A stretch of 39,912 bases of DNA from Actinomycetes bacterium (GTDB taxonomy: Bacteria; Actinomycetota; JAICYB01), in assembly GCA_025934435.1 (NCBI GenBank), contig JAICYB010000029.1, positions 1-39,912 on the forward strand. Reading direction: 5' to 3'. Shown here piece by piece: positions 31,426 to 39,912 of this stretch (its first letter is position 1; each line of letters opens with the position of its first letter). Under the pieces are notes generated by a model. The model was not told where the DNA came from. It worked only from the letters and a program-made list of their open reading frames with translations, and made no database searches. The translations under genes and the position numbers were made by a program.

Positions 31426-32540
31426 CCGCCACACATGAAGTTGAGTATCGGCTGGTACGGCGCGTTGCCATGTTGCGATGAGGTCCGTCGCGGTGTCCCG
31501 TAGCTGCACGGCGCGGCCCGCGACTCGCCGACGATCTGTCCGAAGCGTATGCGGTTCGTCGGCTTGTCGTAGGAGTTGATGATCGGGTCCAGGATCATCG
31601 GCAGCCAGTCGATCGTGTCGCCGAGCGACCGCAGGTGCGCGTAGGAGATCCGGGTGATCGTCGCGAGGTTCGCGATCGTGTCTTCGAGCTGGTTCTTCCG
31701 CGACGCGACGAGCTCACCGAGGTCGGGCAGGTACTCCTGGCCGTTCTCGAGCAGCTGCGCAAGTCCGTTCGATCCGCGACCGAGTGCGGCGGCGCTCGTC
31801 CCGAGCCCCCGGACACCGCTCTCGAAGTTCTGCGCGGTCGCGTCGAACGCCGACCCGACGGTGTCCCCGGAGATCGCGAGCTGGTTCAGCTGTTCGCTGT
31901 CGCTCGAGAGCGTTCTCGTGAGCGGGTCGAGTGCGGCGAGTGCATCGTGCAGCTCTTGTCCACGCCCGCCGAGACCTTCGCCGGCCGTATCGATCAGCCG
32001 GTGGATCGCCGCGGGCGGGATGCCCGACAACACTCGGTCGAGCAAGCGGAGGAGATCCTCTTGCTGCACCGGGAGCTCGGTATCGCGCATGGCGATGACG
32101 TCTCCGGGCTTGAAGAACGGCGGCGACCCCGTGGTCGGATCGAGGTCGACGAACTGCTCACCAACCGCGCTCTTGAACTCCACCCGCGCCTTCGTTCCGT
32201 CCTTCGGGATCTTGTTGAACCTCTTGTCGATGACGAGCTCGATCTTGACGCCTTCGCGCGTGACGGTGAGCTTGCCGATCGTCCCGACGCTCACTCCGCG
32301 GTACGTGACTTCCTGACCGGTGAAGACACCACCCGAGTTCGCGAACATCGCGGCGATCTTGTACCGCGGCTGCACGCGGAACACCGTGATGATGAGGGCG
32401 ACGATCAGCAGCGCCGCGACGGCCATGAAGAAGATCACGTTGGTGGGGGTTCGTCCTTCATTCCGGACGTATCTCCAGAACGCCAGGATCCTGTTGCCCA
32501 TCCGTTCGAAGAAGCCGGCGCGAGTCCCTTCCCGCTTCAT
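31422..32540 (-). CDS. Mce family protein (position F)
   Basis: 372 residues. One N-terminal membrane helix (TNVIFFMAVAALLIVALIITVF, ~33-54) after a basic cytoplasmic lead. The MlaD/Mce domain covers ~58-140 (MFANSGGVFTGQEVTYRGVSVGTIGKL, RVEFKSAVGEQFVDLDP). A long helical region with regular leucines (LAQLLENGQEYLPDLGELVASR) would line the transport tube. Two C-terminal cysteines (APCSYG, FMCGG) may form a disulfide. Sixth Mce gene in order; start overlaps the upstream stop (ATGA). Confidence 0.9.
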   Translation of the reverse strand: MKREGTRAGFFERMGNRILAFWRYVRNEGRTPTNVIFFMAVAALLIVALIITVFRVQPRYKIAAMFANSGGVFTGQEVTYRGVSVGTIGKLTVTREGVKIELVIDKRFNKIPKDGTKARVEFKSAVGEQFVDLDPTTGSPPFFKPGDVIAMRDTELPVQQEDLLRLLDRVLSGIPPAAIHRLIDTAGEGLGGRGQELHDALAALDPLTRTLSSDSEQLNQLAISGDTVGSAFDATAQNFESGVRGLGTSAAALGRGSNGLAQLLENGQEYLPDLGELVASRKNQLEDTIANLATITRISYAHLRSLGDTIDWLPMILDPIINSYDKPTNRIRFGQIVGESRAAPCSYGTPRRTSSQHGNAPYQPILNFMCGG

Positions 32541-33556
32541 TGCGCCGCCTCGAGCAACATGTTCCGAAGCGTCGGCGTCGACGGTGCCGTCTTCGACGTC
32601 GCCGACGCAGGCGCCGCGATCGGGAGGGTGACGGGGAGCGCCTGCAACAAGATGTCGAGCTGCACGTAGTCACCCGGTGCGGCGGCGGCGAACTCTTTCG
32701 TGAAGGGCGGCAGCAGCGTCACCGCTTTGTCCAGCGTCCCGCGAACGGCGTAGAGCTGCGGCACGATCGTGCGCAGTGACTTCACCTGCGAATCGATGTC
32801 CTTCTCGTGAGCGCGGGTTAGGTCGCCGAGCGGTTTCGCGAGCTTGTCGAGCTGCACGATCAGCGTGTCGAGCTGATCGTGTTGCGACGCGATGATGCCG
32901 AGCGCGGCGGGTTGGACGCGGAGCGCGGTGTCGATGGTCGGACGATTCGCCGCCAGCACCTTGGCCGCCTGATCGAGATCGCTCAATGCGGATGCGAGCG
33001 CTTCGCGCTGCGACCTGATCGCGGCAACGAGCTTCGCGGTGCCGTCGAGGACCCGTCCGACGTCGTCTTCTTGCCCTTCGAGGATCATCGCGCTCGCCGA
33101 AGTGATCCGTCCGAGGTCGGTGAGACCGCCCGATGCGAGGATCGCCCCGAGCTGACTGAAGACCTGCTCGAGCTCGGGAGCCTTCGACGTGAGCGACGCG
33201 GGGATGACCGAACCGGACGGAAGATCCGGCTGCGATCCGCTGTTCGGCGGCGCGACGAGGTCGACGTACTTCTCTCCGAGAAGTGACGTCGCACGGACGA
33301 CCGCGGTCGTCCCCTGCGGCACGTGCGCTTCGCGACGCAGGGACATCGTCACCTTCGCGAGCCAGATCTTCTTGCGCTGGATCAGTTGGATGCTCGAGAC
33401 CGTGCCGACGACCGCGTCCGATTGCTGGACGTTCGAACGACCCACGAGGTCGCCGACGTCCGCGAACTGGGCGACGAGCGTGCGCCCACCGCCGGCGCAC
33501 GACGAGAAGGTGAGAACGAGCGCGAAGATCGGAAGCAGTGCCGCGACACGCTTCAC
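32537..33556 (-). CDS. Mce family lipoprotein-like protein (position E, LprK-like)
   Basis: 339 residues from GTG 33556. Signal peptide VKRVAALLPIFALVLTFSS, then C20 and a glycine-rich start, as in MceE/LprK lipoproteins; the lipobox FSSC has Phe at -3, so lipidation is likely but not certain. The MlaD domain follows (AQFADVGDLVGRSNVQQSDAVVGTV, TSLLGEKYVDLV), then the helical region. GTG 33640 in the same frame overlaps the mceD stop (GTGA) and would add 28 Arg/Ser/Gly-rich residues ahead of the signal, which would spoil it; hence 33556. The two GTGs lie in copies of a 23-bp repeat. Confidence 0.85.
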   Translation of the reverse strand: MKRVAALLPIFALVLTFSSCAGGGRTLVAQFADVGDLVGRSNVQQSDAVVGTVSSIQLIQRKKIWLAKVTMSLRREAHVPQGTTAVVRATSLLGEKYVDLVAPPNSGSQPDLPSGSVIPASLTSKAPELEQVFSQLGAILASGGLTDLGRITSASAMILEGQEDDVGRVLDGTAKLVAAIRSQREALASALSDLDQAAKVLAANRPTIDTALRVQPAALGIIASQHDQLDTLIVQLDKLAKPLGDLTRAHEKDIDSQVKSLRTIVPQLYAVRGTLDKAVTLLPPFTKEFAAAAPGDYVQLDILLQALPVTLPIAAPASATSKTAPSTPTLRNMLLEAAQ

Positions 33557-33656
33557 GGTTTCACCGGCACCACGGCGCAGCGAAGCGGAGCCGACAGATC
33601 CGGCCCTTTGAAGCCGGCGGCTCACGAACGCAAGCTTCACGGCTTCACCGGCATCA
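33550..33656. repeat. 23-bp direct repeat, 84-bp period, at the mceD-mceE junction
   Basis: Copies at 33550-33572 and 33634-33656 match at 21 of 23 bases. Each contains, on the minus strand, the codons for a Pro-Val-Lys-Pro C-terminus, a TGA stop and the overlapping GTG start. The period of 84 is a multiple of three, and the sequence between is open in the mceE frame. Confidence 0.75.
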
Positions 33657-34608
33657 GATAGTCGCGGACGAGGAGGCGGTGGTTCGTTCCCTCGTAGGCG
33701 CCGCTCACGCCCTTCCCGAGGACGGGCAGCCACATGATCTGTTCGAGCACGCTGTCGCGCTGGCGATACAGCACGTCGGAAACCGACGCGAGGGTTTGCA
33801 GGTCGGATTCGAGATCAGACCGGTGCGCGCGTACGAGCTGTCCGAGCTGCGCGACGGCCTGAGCGAGGTCGCCGGTCCCGTTCTGCAGCGCGTCCTGCTG
33901 CTGCGAGAGCGAAGTGAAGACCGTGTCGAGGCCCTGGTTCGTCGCTTCGAGCGCGGAGTCGTGCTGCGCGAGCTGCGTGAAGAGATGGTCGAGCGCGACG
34001 ATCGTCGTATCGACCGCGGACGTGTTCCGTCCGAGCGTTCCGAGGATGGTCGACAACGCATCGATCGTCGAGCCGAGCTGCTGGCCTTTGCCGGCGAGCG
34101 CTTTGTCCGCGTTCTGTATCAAGCGGCCGAGGGCACCCGGCGCGTTCGCCGTCCCCGGCTCGAGCGCTTTCAGGAACCGCTGCAAGGTATCCAGAAGATC
34201 GTCGAGTTCCGCCGGCGCGACGCCGCGCGACAACGGGATCGCCGAACCGGCGGCGAGCGTCGGACCACCGGTGTACACCGGAGCAAGCTGGACGTAACGG
34301 TCGGAGATCAGCGAGATCGGGACGATGATCGCGGTCGCATCGGCCGGGATCTTCACGCCGTCGTTGACGCGCATCGCGACGCGGACACGGTTGCCATCCG
34401 GGCTCACCGTCGTGACACGTCCGACCTCGACGCCGAGCACGCGCACCGTCGACCGCGGGAACAGGCCGATCGCGCGCGGGAAATACGCCGTGACGCCGTA
34501 CGTCTTCGTCCCGCCGCGGAGGACGAGGCCCGCCGCACTCACGACGATGAGTACGAACGCGACGAAGGCGGCGCCGACCACGCGCGGATCGCGGAGGCGC
34601 GCGCTCAC
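33637..34608 (-). CDS. Mce family protein (position D)
   Basis: 323 residues. Membrane helix ~10-30 ([21 protein letters not shown]); MlaD domain ~37-115 ([40 protein letters not shown]); glutamine- and leucine-rich helical region ([32 protein letters not shown]). It ends in MPVKP at the repeat described for 33550-33656. The start is a GTG overlapping the mceC stop by 4 nt (GTGA). Confidence 0.9.
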   Translation of the reverse strand: MSARLRDPRVVGAAFVAFVLIVVSAAGLVLRGGTKTYGVTAYFPRAIGLFPRSTVRVLGVEVGRVTTVSPDGNRVRVAMRVNDGVKIPADATAIIVPISLISDRYVQLAPVYTGGPTLAAGSAIPLSRGVAPAELDDLLDTLQRFLKALEPGTANAPGALGRLIQNADKALAGKGQQLGSTIDALSTILGTLGRNTSAVDTTIVALDHLFTQLAQHDSALEATNQGLDTVFTSLSQQQDALQNGTGDLAQAVAQLGQLVRAHRSDLESDLQTLASVSDVLYRQRDSVLEQIMWLPVLGKGVSGAYEGTNHRLLVRDYLMPVKP

Positions 34609-35675
34609 TTCGTCGCCTCCGCGAGGATCGATCGCAGCAGTTGTTCATGCGCCTGTGCGCTCGCCGGCGCCGGGAATCCGCCGGCCGGAAGCAGCGGCGG
34701 GATCGGCACGTTGAGCACCGTCTGGAGCCAGATGTCGCCCCAATGCCCTTGCGTGAACGCGCTGCCGAAGCTCTTCGCGTCGGGGCCGAGCACCTTCAAC
34801 GCGTGCTCGAGCGGCGTGATGTCCTTCGCGACGACCTGCAGCGCCGTGTGGAGATCGCTCAGCGCGGGGTCGAGGTTCGTCCGGTTGTCCTGGAGCAGGC
34901 TCGTGACCTGCTTCGCGAGCGCGTCGGTTCCCGTCACGAACTGCTGCAGCTCATCGGAGTTCGCGCTGAGCGCGGTCAGCACCTTCGATCCCGAGTCCAG
35001 GATCTGGCCGAGCTCGTCTGAGCGTGAGTCGAGCACCTGCAGGATCTGCGCACCGCTCTGCACGAGGGTTTGCAGCTGCGCGTCGCGGTCCTTGATGCCG
35101 TCCGTCGCTCTCGCGAGGCCGTCGAGCGCGCGTCCGAGGTTGCCGTGCGGGTCGTCGAACAGGGTGCCGAGCTCGTGCAGCGCGTCGTTGAGTTCCTTCG
35201 CGTTGATCTGCCCGATCGTCGCGACGCTCTCGTTCGCGACTTGATAGATCTCGAACGGGATGTGCGTGCGCGAGAGCGGGATGAGCCCGCCGGCGGCGAT
35301 GAAGGGGGCCGTCCCGTTCGGCGTGATGTCGACGAACTTCGCGCCGAGCAACGTCTTGAGCTTGATCTCCGCTTCGGACACATCGCCGAGCTTGATCCCC
35401 GACTTGATCTCCATCGTCACGCGCACGCGGTCCGAATAGCCGTGGATCGGCGGCGCCAGCTTCACCGAGTCGACCTTGCCGACCTTGATGCCCGCGACGC
35501 GCACCTCGTTGTCCGACGTGAGACCGGCAGCGTCGGCGAAGTCGGCCTTGATCGTGTACACGCCGCGCAGGAACGTCAGCCGGTTGAGCGACAGCGCGAA
35601 GAGCATCGCGGTGACCAGGACGGCCACGCTGATCACGCCGACGAGGATGGGGTTGCGTTCGCGGAACGGCTTCAC
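34605..35675 (-). CDS. Mce family protein (position C)
   Basis: 356 residues from GTG 35675, which overlaps the mceB stop (GTGA). Membrane helix ~10-30 ([19 protein letters not shown]); MlaD domain ~38-120 ([35 protein letters not shown]); helical region to ~310; Pro-rich C-terminus ([14 protein letters not shown]) lacking cysteine. The open frame upstream of 35675 lies inside mceB and is not used. Confidence 0.9.
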   Translation of the reverse strand: MKPFRERNPILVGVISVAVLVTAMLFALSLNRLTFLRGVYTIKADFADAAGLTSDNEVRVAGIKVGKVDSVKLAPPIHGYSDRVRVTMEIKSGIKLGDVSEAEIKLKTLLGAKFVDITPNGTAPFIAAGGLIPLSRTHIPFEIYQVANESVATIGQINAKELNDALHELGTLFDDPHGNLGRALDGLARATDGIKDRDAQLQTLVQSGAQILQVLDSRSDELGQILDSGSKVLTALSANSDELQQFVTGTDALAKQVTSLLQDNRTNLDPALSDLHTALQVVAKDITPLEHALKVLGPDAKSFGSAFTQGHWGDIWLQTVLNVPIPPLLPAGGFPAPASAQAHEQLLRSILAEATK

Positions 35676-36730
35676 TTGGCGATCCCCGCGGCTTGTGCCC
35701 ACACGGAGCTGATGGAGGCGTTCTTCGACGTGAAGCCCGTACCGCAGATCGCGTTGATGCAGACACCGTTGAGGTTCGCCCACTTGCCGTAGGTGGTCGC
35801 GCGGTTGAGCGCATCCGTCGTGGCCGGCAGTTGTTGCAACGCAAGATCGAGCTCGGCCTTGCGTTGCGCGACGACATCGAGGATCGCGCGTAGCTGCCCG
35901 ATCATGACGTCGAGGCCCGGTCGGTTGTCGGCGAGGATCCTGGCCGTTCCGGAGCTCGCGACGCCGAGGTTGTCGATCGCGTCCGCGAGCGGGCCCGACC
36001 GGTTGCCGAGCGTCGTCACGATCGTGTTGAGCGAGTCGATGATCGACCGCAGCTCGTCGTCATGCGACGCGACGTCCTGCGCCACGCCGGACAGATCACC
36101 GATGAGATCCGAGATCACCGGCCCCCGCGCCGCAACGGACTGTGTCACGTCCGCAAGATCGGAGACGAGACCTTGGACGCGCGCCTCGCGCCCGCCGAAG
36201 ACCTTGACGAGCGCGTTCGAAACCGTGTTGACGTCCTTCGCTTTGAGCGAGCTGAGGACGGGCTGGAGGTTGTTGAAGACGATCCCGAGGTCGAGCGCGG
36301 GCGACGTCCGGCTGAGGTGGATCACCGCTTTGCCGTTCTTGGCGAAGTCCGGTGCGTCGGGCCGTATCGCGTCGCGCGTGAGGACGATCATCCGCTGGCC
36401 GAGCAGGTTCCGGAAACGGATCGCGGCGTGTGTGTTGTCCGGTATGTCGACGCTCCGGCGGATCTTCATCGTCACGTCGGCGCGCGCTTTGCCGGTCTGT
36501 GGGTCGATCACGATCTTCGCGCCCGATACCTTGCCGATCGTGACGCCGGCGATCTTCACGACGTCGGTATTGAGGAGGCCTGTTGCGTCCGAGAACTGTC
36601 CTTTGACGTCGTAGAACCGCGTAAACGGCTGGATGTTGCCGATGACCGCCGCGAGCAGACCGGTGAGCGACAAGGTGATAGCGGTGAAGAGACCGAGCTT
36701 CAGCAGGACGGACCGCAGCGAGCCGGTCAT
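35672..36730 (-). CDS. Mce family protein (position B)
   Basis: 352 residues from ATG 36730 (ATGA overlap with mceA). Membrane helix ~10-30 (LGLFTAITLSLTGLLAAVIG); MlaD domain ~38-125 (GQFSDATGLLNTDVVKIAGVTIGKV, RFRNLLGQRMIVLT); helical region; and the conserved C-terminal block YGKWANLNGVCINAICGTG with two cysteines, found in MceB-type proteins. It is part of the presumed heterohexamer spanning the periplasm-like space. Confidence 0.9.
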   Translation of the reverse strand: MTGSLRSVLLKLGLFTAITLSLTGLLAAVIGNIQPFTRFYDVKGQFSDATGLLNTDVVKIAGVTIGKVSGAKIVIDPQTGKARADVTMKIRRSVDIPDNTHAAIRFRNLLGQRMIVLTRDAIRPDAPDFAKNGKAVIHLSRTSPALDLGIVFNNLQPVLSSLKAKDVNTVSNALVKVFGGREARVQGLVSDLADVTQSVAARGPVISDLIGDLSGVAQDVASHDDELRSIIDSLNTIVTTLGNRSGPLADAIDNLGVASSGTARILADNRPGLDVMIGQLRAILDVVAQRKAELDLALQQLPATTDALNRATTYGKWANLNGVCINAICGTGFTSKNASISSVWAQAAGIAK

Positions 36731-37851
36731 CGTGAAAGCCCCAGTCGCCCGGCGAGCTTCTGGACGTCCTTCGTCGGGATCGGTGCGAGCAGGCCGTCGA
36801 TGAGCGTGTGCCGGGGGCCGGTCTTCGTGCCCGCGACGGAATCGACGGCGTCCGTCCGCGGCTGCGGTTGATCGCCGGACGGGTACGGGTCGCCGTTCAG
36901 CAGCAACGGGTTCACGACGTAGATCCGCCAGTACGGGCCGTCGGCAAGATCGGCGACCCACACGCCGAGGAATCCTTCGAGTGAGCTCGCGATGTGCGGC
37001 ACCGTCTTCGCGCGCGCAGCGACGGTCTGCAGGACGGGCGCGCCCTTGCCCGCGAGATCAGCGAGGTTCGACTCCTGTGAACCGATCACGTCTCCGAGGT
37101 TCGCGCTCAGGTCGCTGAGGTTCGCGAGCGTCGCCTTGAAGGCGTCCGGGTGCTGCTCGATCGCCGTGCCGACCTGATCGAGTCCGTTCAACGCTTGCAC
37201 GAGCGACTGGTCCGTCGTGTGCAGCGCGGAGGCGAAGTGCTGGAGATGGACGAGGTTCCGCTCGAGGTTCGGCAGCGTCCGTTCCGTCGTCGTGAGCAGA
37301 TGCTCGCTCTGCAGGGTCGCGTCGCGAAGCGCTTGCGAATTCCCGACGACGCCCTGGGCGAGCGCCTGCAACGCCGCGCCGAACTGTTCGGGATCCACGG
37401 CGTCGAAGATCGGCACCGCCTTTTCGAGGATGGTCTCTACCTCGAACGGACCGACGGTCCGGTTCTCTGGGATGTCCGACCCGTTGTGGAGGTCGTCCGG
37501 CGCGAGCTTCGCCGGTGTCTCGAGGTCGATGTACTTCTCACCGAAGAGCGTCTTCGCGCGGATCGTCGCGTCGACGTTGCTCGGGATGCGCTCGTCGGGG
37601 AAGATCCGCATGCGGATGCGCGCTTCGCCGCTTCGTCCGACGTCGATGCGGGACACCTCACCGACGAGGACGCCGCGCTCCTTCACGTCACTGCCGTCGC
37701 GGAGCAGCTGGCCGGCGCGGGTGAACGTCGCCGTCACTTCGAAGCCGGACTTGAAGCCGCCGCCGAGGAACAGACTGAGGCCGTACCCGAAGACGACGAC
37801 GAGCGCGAGCGCGATCGCTCCGACGATTGCGTTCGTTCTCCGGCTACTCAC
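36727..37851 (-). CDS. Mce family protein (position A)
   Basis: 374 residues, first Mce gene after the permeases. Membrane helix ~8-30 (IVGAIALALVVVFGYGLSLFLGG); MlaD domain ~37-115 (ATFTRAGQLLRDGSDVKERGVLVGEV, TLFGEKYIDLE); leucine-rich helices (LVHLQHFASALHTTDQSLVQAL); and a C-terminal PYWRIYVVNPLLLNGDPYP block followed by a polar tail. GTG 37851 follows the YrbE stop by 2 nt. Confidence 0.9.
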   Translation of the reverse strand: MSSRRTNAIVGAIALALVVVFGYGLSLFLGGGFKSGFEVTATFTRAGQLLRDGSDVKERGVLVGEVSRIDVGRSGEARIRMRIFPDERIPSNVDATIRAKTLFGEKYIDLETPAKLAPDDLHNGSDIPENRTVGPFEVETILEKAVPIFDAVDPEQFGAALQALAQGVVGNSQALRDATLQSEHLLTTTERTLPNLERNLVHLQHFASALHTTDQSLVQALNGLDQVGTAIEQHPDAFKATLANLSDLSANLGDVIGSQESNLADLAGKGAPVLQTVAARAKTVPHIASSLEGFLGVWVADLADGPYWRIYVVNPLLLNGDPYPSGDQPQPRTDAVDSVAGTKTGPRHTLIDGLLAPIPTKDVQKLAGRLGLSR

Positions 37852-37853
37852 GG

Positions 37854-38705
37854 CTAGCCCGCGATCCGCACCGTCTCGCCGGCACCCCAGAAGATCGCGG
37901 ACATGATCAGGTTCACGATGTTGATCGCGACGATCGACGTCCGTATCGCGCGTCCGACGGCAACGCCGACACCAGCGGGCCCGCCTTCTGCGTAGTAGCC
38001 GTAATAGCAGTGGATGAGCACCACGATCACGGCGAAGACCAATGCTTTCGCGAGTGAGTAGATGACATCAGTCGCCGGGAGGAAGAGCGTGAAGTAGTGC
38101 GTGTAGGTCCCGCCGCTGAGGCCGAGATAGTTGACGACCATGAATCGCGTCGCGATGTACGACGAGAAGAGCGAGATCAGATAGAGCGGGATGACCGCGA
38201 CGATCGCGCCGATCATCCGCGTCGACACGAGGTACGGGATGGGACGAACCGCGATGACTTCGGTGGCGTCGATCTCCTCGGAGATGCGCATCGCGCCGAG
38301 CTCGGCCGTGAATCCTGCGCCGACCTGCGCGGCGAGCGTGATCCCCGCGATGAGTGGCGTGATCTCCCGCGTGTTCGCGAACGCCGAGACGAATCCCGTG
38401 AAGGCCTCGGCACCGATGAGCTGAAGTCCTTTGAAGCCTTCGAGGCCGACCTGCGTGCCGGTGAAGAAGGCCATGAAGAAGATGACGCCGGCCGTCCCGG
38501 CCCCCGCGATCAGGGCGCCGGCACCGATGGTGATATCGGAGATGTGGCGGAAGATCTCACTTCGCCGTTTCATCGCGACGGGGATGTCGGCGATGGCGCG
38601 GGCGTAGAACGTCAGGTGGGCACCGAGCGCGGCGAGCCCGCGGACGACCAAGTCGCCGGCGCCGCGCACCGCGCGACCCGGCAGCGACTCCGAAACCGCA
38701 CTCAT
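37854..38705 (-). CDS. YrbE-family ABC permease (second, YrbEB-type)
   Basis: 283 residues. MlaE/YrbE permease with five or six hydrophobic segments (ALIAGAGTAGVIFFMAFFTG, LIAGITLAAQVGAGFTAELG, MIGAIVAVIPLYLISLFSSY, ALVFAVIVVLIHCYYGY, SIVAINIVNLIMSAIFWG). The coupling-helix motif is ISEEIDATEVIAVRPIPYLV. It binds the MceG ATPase and forms the membrane base of the importer. ATG 38705 overlaps the preceding permease stop (ATGA); a longer frame upstream lies inside that gene. Confidence 0.93.
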   Translation of the reverse strand: MSAVSESLPGRAVRGAGDLVVRGLAALGAHLTFYARAIADIPVAMKRRSEIFRHISDITIGAGALIAGAGTAGVIFFMAFFTGTQVGLEGFKGLQLIGAEAFTGFVSAFANTREITPLIAGITLAAQVGAGFTAELGAMRISEEIDATEVIAVRPIPYLVSTRMIGAIVAVIPLYLISLFSSYIATRFMVVNYLGLSGGTYTHYFTLFLPATDVIYSLAKALVFAVIVVLIHCYYGYYAEGGPAGVGVAVGRAIRTSIVAINIVNLIMSAIFWGAGETVRIAG

Positions 38706-39478
38706 GCGAACTTGGCCGGTATCAAAGCGAAATAGATCGCAGTCATCACGAAGTTCGCCACGAAGATCAACAAGAAGGACACGACTACGGCACGGTTCAC
38801 GGCTTCCCCGACCCCTTTCGGTCCGGCCTTGCAATACATCCCGAAGTACGCCGCGACCATCGCGACGATGAGCCCGAACACGCCGGCCTTCAGGAGCGCG
38901 ACGTACAGGTCCGCGGGCTGCGCGAGGAGCGAGAACGATGCGAGGTACGCACCCGGCGTCCCTCCCTGGACGAGCACGTTGAAGACGTAGCCGCCGGCGA
39001 CACCCGCGACCGAAACGAATCCGTTCAGCAGGATGGCGACCGTCACCGCGGCGAGGATGCGCGGGACGATCAGGCGGTGCACCGGATCGACCGCGAGCAC
39101 CTCCATCGCGGAGATCTCGTCTCGGATGCGACGAGAGCCGAGGTCGGCCGTCATCGCCGAACCGCCGGCACCGGAGATGAGCAGCGCCGTCGCGATCGGT
39201 GCCGCTTCGCGAACGACCGCGAGCACCATCGCGGCTCCGGTCTGCGACTGCGCGCCGAGCTGGCGCGAGACGTTGCCGACCTGGAGCGCGATCGTGGCAC
39301 CGAAGGCCACCGAGACGAGGATGACCGGGATGATCGAGACGCTCACGATGAACCACGAGACCGTCAGGTACTCACGCAGCGGCCACGGGCGACGGAAGAA
39401 CACGCGGAACGCGTCGAGCGTCAGCGCGAACATGTTTCCCGCGGGGACGAGGAGCGCCTCGCGGAAGCGATGGATCAT
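38702..39478 (-). CDS. YrbE-family ABC permease (first, YrbEA-type)
   Basis: 258 residues. Same fold as its neighbour: SWFIVSVSIIPVILVSVAFG, ATALLISGAGGSAMTADLGS, coupling motif IRDEISAMEVLAVDPVHRLIVPR, ILAAVTVAILLNGFVSVAGV, LLKAGVFGLIVAMVAAYFGM, VSFLLIFVANFVMTAIYF. The motif AVDPVHRL is nearer the family consensus than the second permease's AVRPIPYL, as usual for the A/B pair. ATG overlaps the ATPase stop (ATGA). Confidence 0.93.
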   Translation of the reverse strand: MIHRFREALLVPAGNMFALTLDAFRVFFRRPWPLREYLTVSWFIVSVSIIPVILVSVAFGATIALQVGNVSRQLGAQSQTGAAMVLAVVREAAPIATALLISGAGGSAMTADLGSRRIRDEISAMEVLAVDPVHRLIVPRILAAVTVAILLNGFVSVAGVAGGYVFNVLVQGGTPGAYLASFSLLAQPADLYVALLKAGVFGLIVAMVAAYFGMYCKAGPKGVGEAVNRAVVVSFLLIFVANFVMTAIYFALIPAKFA

Positions 39479-39912
39479 CGCCGCGCTGTCGCCTTCTTGC
39501 GCGCGGCCGGCTTCTTGGTTGCCGGCTTCTTGGTTGCCGGCTTCTTCTTGATCCCGCGCGCTTGCTGCAGTGTCTCGGTGACGTCGCTGTTCGCTTGGAC
39601 CATCGCCGCCGCCGCGCCCGATTCGCCGGCGTCCTTTTCTTCGGACATCCCGATCGGTCCGTCCACGGAACCCGTCAGGAACTGTTGGACGACCCGCTCC
39701 TTCGACTTGAGCATGTTCTCGCGCTTGTCGAAGGCCACGAGATGGCGCGCGAAGATCAAACCGATGTAGTCGGGGATCGTCCGAGCCGTCTCGATGTGGT
39801 GGGTCACGATGATGATCGTCGGGCCGAGCCGCTTCTTCAGATCGACGGCGAGCATGTTGAGGTACGCGGTTCGCACGGGATCGAGACCGGAATCCGGCTC
39901 GTCGAAGAGCAG
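39475..39912 (-). CDS. Mce ABC transporter ATP-binding protein (MceG/Mkl type); 5' end outside window
   Basis: The C-terminal 145 residues are visible. Walker B LLFDEPDSGLDPV and the H-switch IIIVTHHIETA are present; Walker A and the signature motif lie beyond the window. FDKRENMLKSKERVVQQFLTG and GPIGMSEEKD are hallmark MceG/Mkl C-terminal motifs. In mycobacteria mceG is unlinked to mce operons; here it heads the operon. The end is unusual: a ~25-residue Lys/Ala/Pro tail with repeated PATKK units, like histone-H1-type or KKPA tails. Confidence 0.92.
   Translation of the reverse strand: MLFDEPDSGLDPVRTAYLNMLAVDLKKRLGPTIIIVTHHIETARTIPDYIGLIFARHLVAFDKRENMLKSKERVVQQFLTGSVDGPIGMSEEKDAGESGAAAAMVQANSDVTETLQQARGIKKKPATKKPATKKPAARKKATARR
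39506..39550. repeat. 15-bp tandem repeat in the ATPase tail
   Basis: gccggcttcttggtt at 39506-39520 and 39521-39535 is perfect; a third, partly diverged unit runs 39536-39550. It encodes the KKPAT units and could expand or contract by slippage without breaking the frame. Confidence 0.8.

Noticed and set aside
1..39912. Mobile element, prophage or genomic island
   Set aside because: No transposase, integrase, attachment repeats or tRNA seen; base composition and gene packing look uniform throughout.

Overview
The window is high-GC, densely packed bacterial chromosome and looks actinobacterial. It carries a complete Mce lipid-transport operon, a TIGR03084/mycothiol-type metal-binding protein, an SCO6745-family protein, a transaldolase/phosphoglucose-isomerase fusion, many GTG starts and TANNNT-type -10 boxes placed 6-8 nt before start codons (leaderless genes). 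No genus can be named; a deep, poorly cultured actinobacterial lineage is a reasonable guess. I see no tRNA, rRNA, CRISPR, insertion sequence or prophage gene, and no gene-free stretch longer than 100 bases.

1-9.5 kb: acyl-CoA carboxylation and accessory metabolism. A methylcrotonyl-CoA-carboxylase-type carboxyltransferase (cut by the left edge), a crotonase, an orphan receiver protein, a nitroreductase, a P-loop kinase and biotin ligase (birA) lie on the minus strand. Divergent from birA is the biotin carboxylase/biotin-carrier subunit, followed by a glyoxalase-II-like hydrolase. The enzyme, its partner subunit and the ligase that biotinylates it are therefore together. Then come an AbiEi/DUF559-like protein, an AAC(6')-like acetyltransferase, and the pair LarE plus NIL-domain protein.

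9.7-19.4 kb: CvpA-like membrane protein, an N-terminally extended IF-1, a membrane-anchored exported protein, an SCO6745-family protein, a 74-residue double-CxxC protein, a LOG-family protein, a ferredoxin-reductase-type flavoprotein, an SRPBCC protein, and an operon SCP2 - acyl-CoA synthetase - TIGR03084 - DUF72.

19.4-25.4 kb: glucose-6-phosphate isomerase carrying a degenerate transaldolase domain, a patatin-like lipase, and an ECF sigma factor overlapping a 704-residue anti-sigma factor whose outer part resembles RseB/LolA.

25.4-39.9 kb: one 14.5 kb minus-strand gene train. In transcription order: MceG/Mkl ATPase (cut by the right edge), two YrbE permeases, six Mce proteins, a Mce-associated protein, a second Mce-associated-like protein with a zinc ribbon, a DUF2207 membrane protein, LemA and an ABC1/UbiB kinase-like protein. 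Nearly every junction is a 4-nt ATGA/GTGA overlap.

Two architectural features stand out. All seven convergent gene pairs overlap at their 3' ends, leaving no room for terminators between them, and all seven divergent pairs are separated by at most 72 bases, several apparently sharing one symmetric -10 element.
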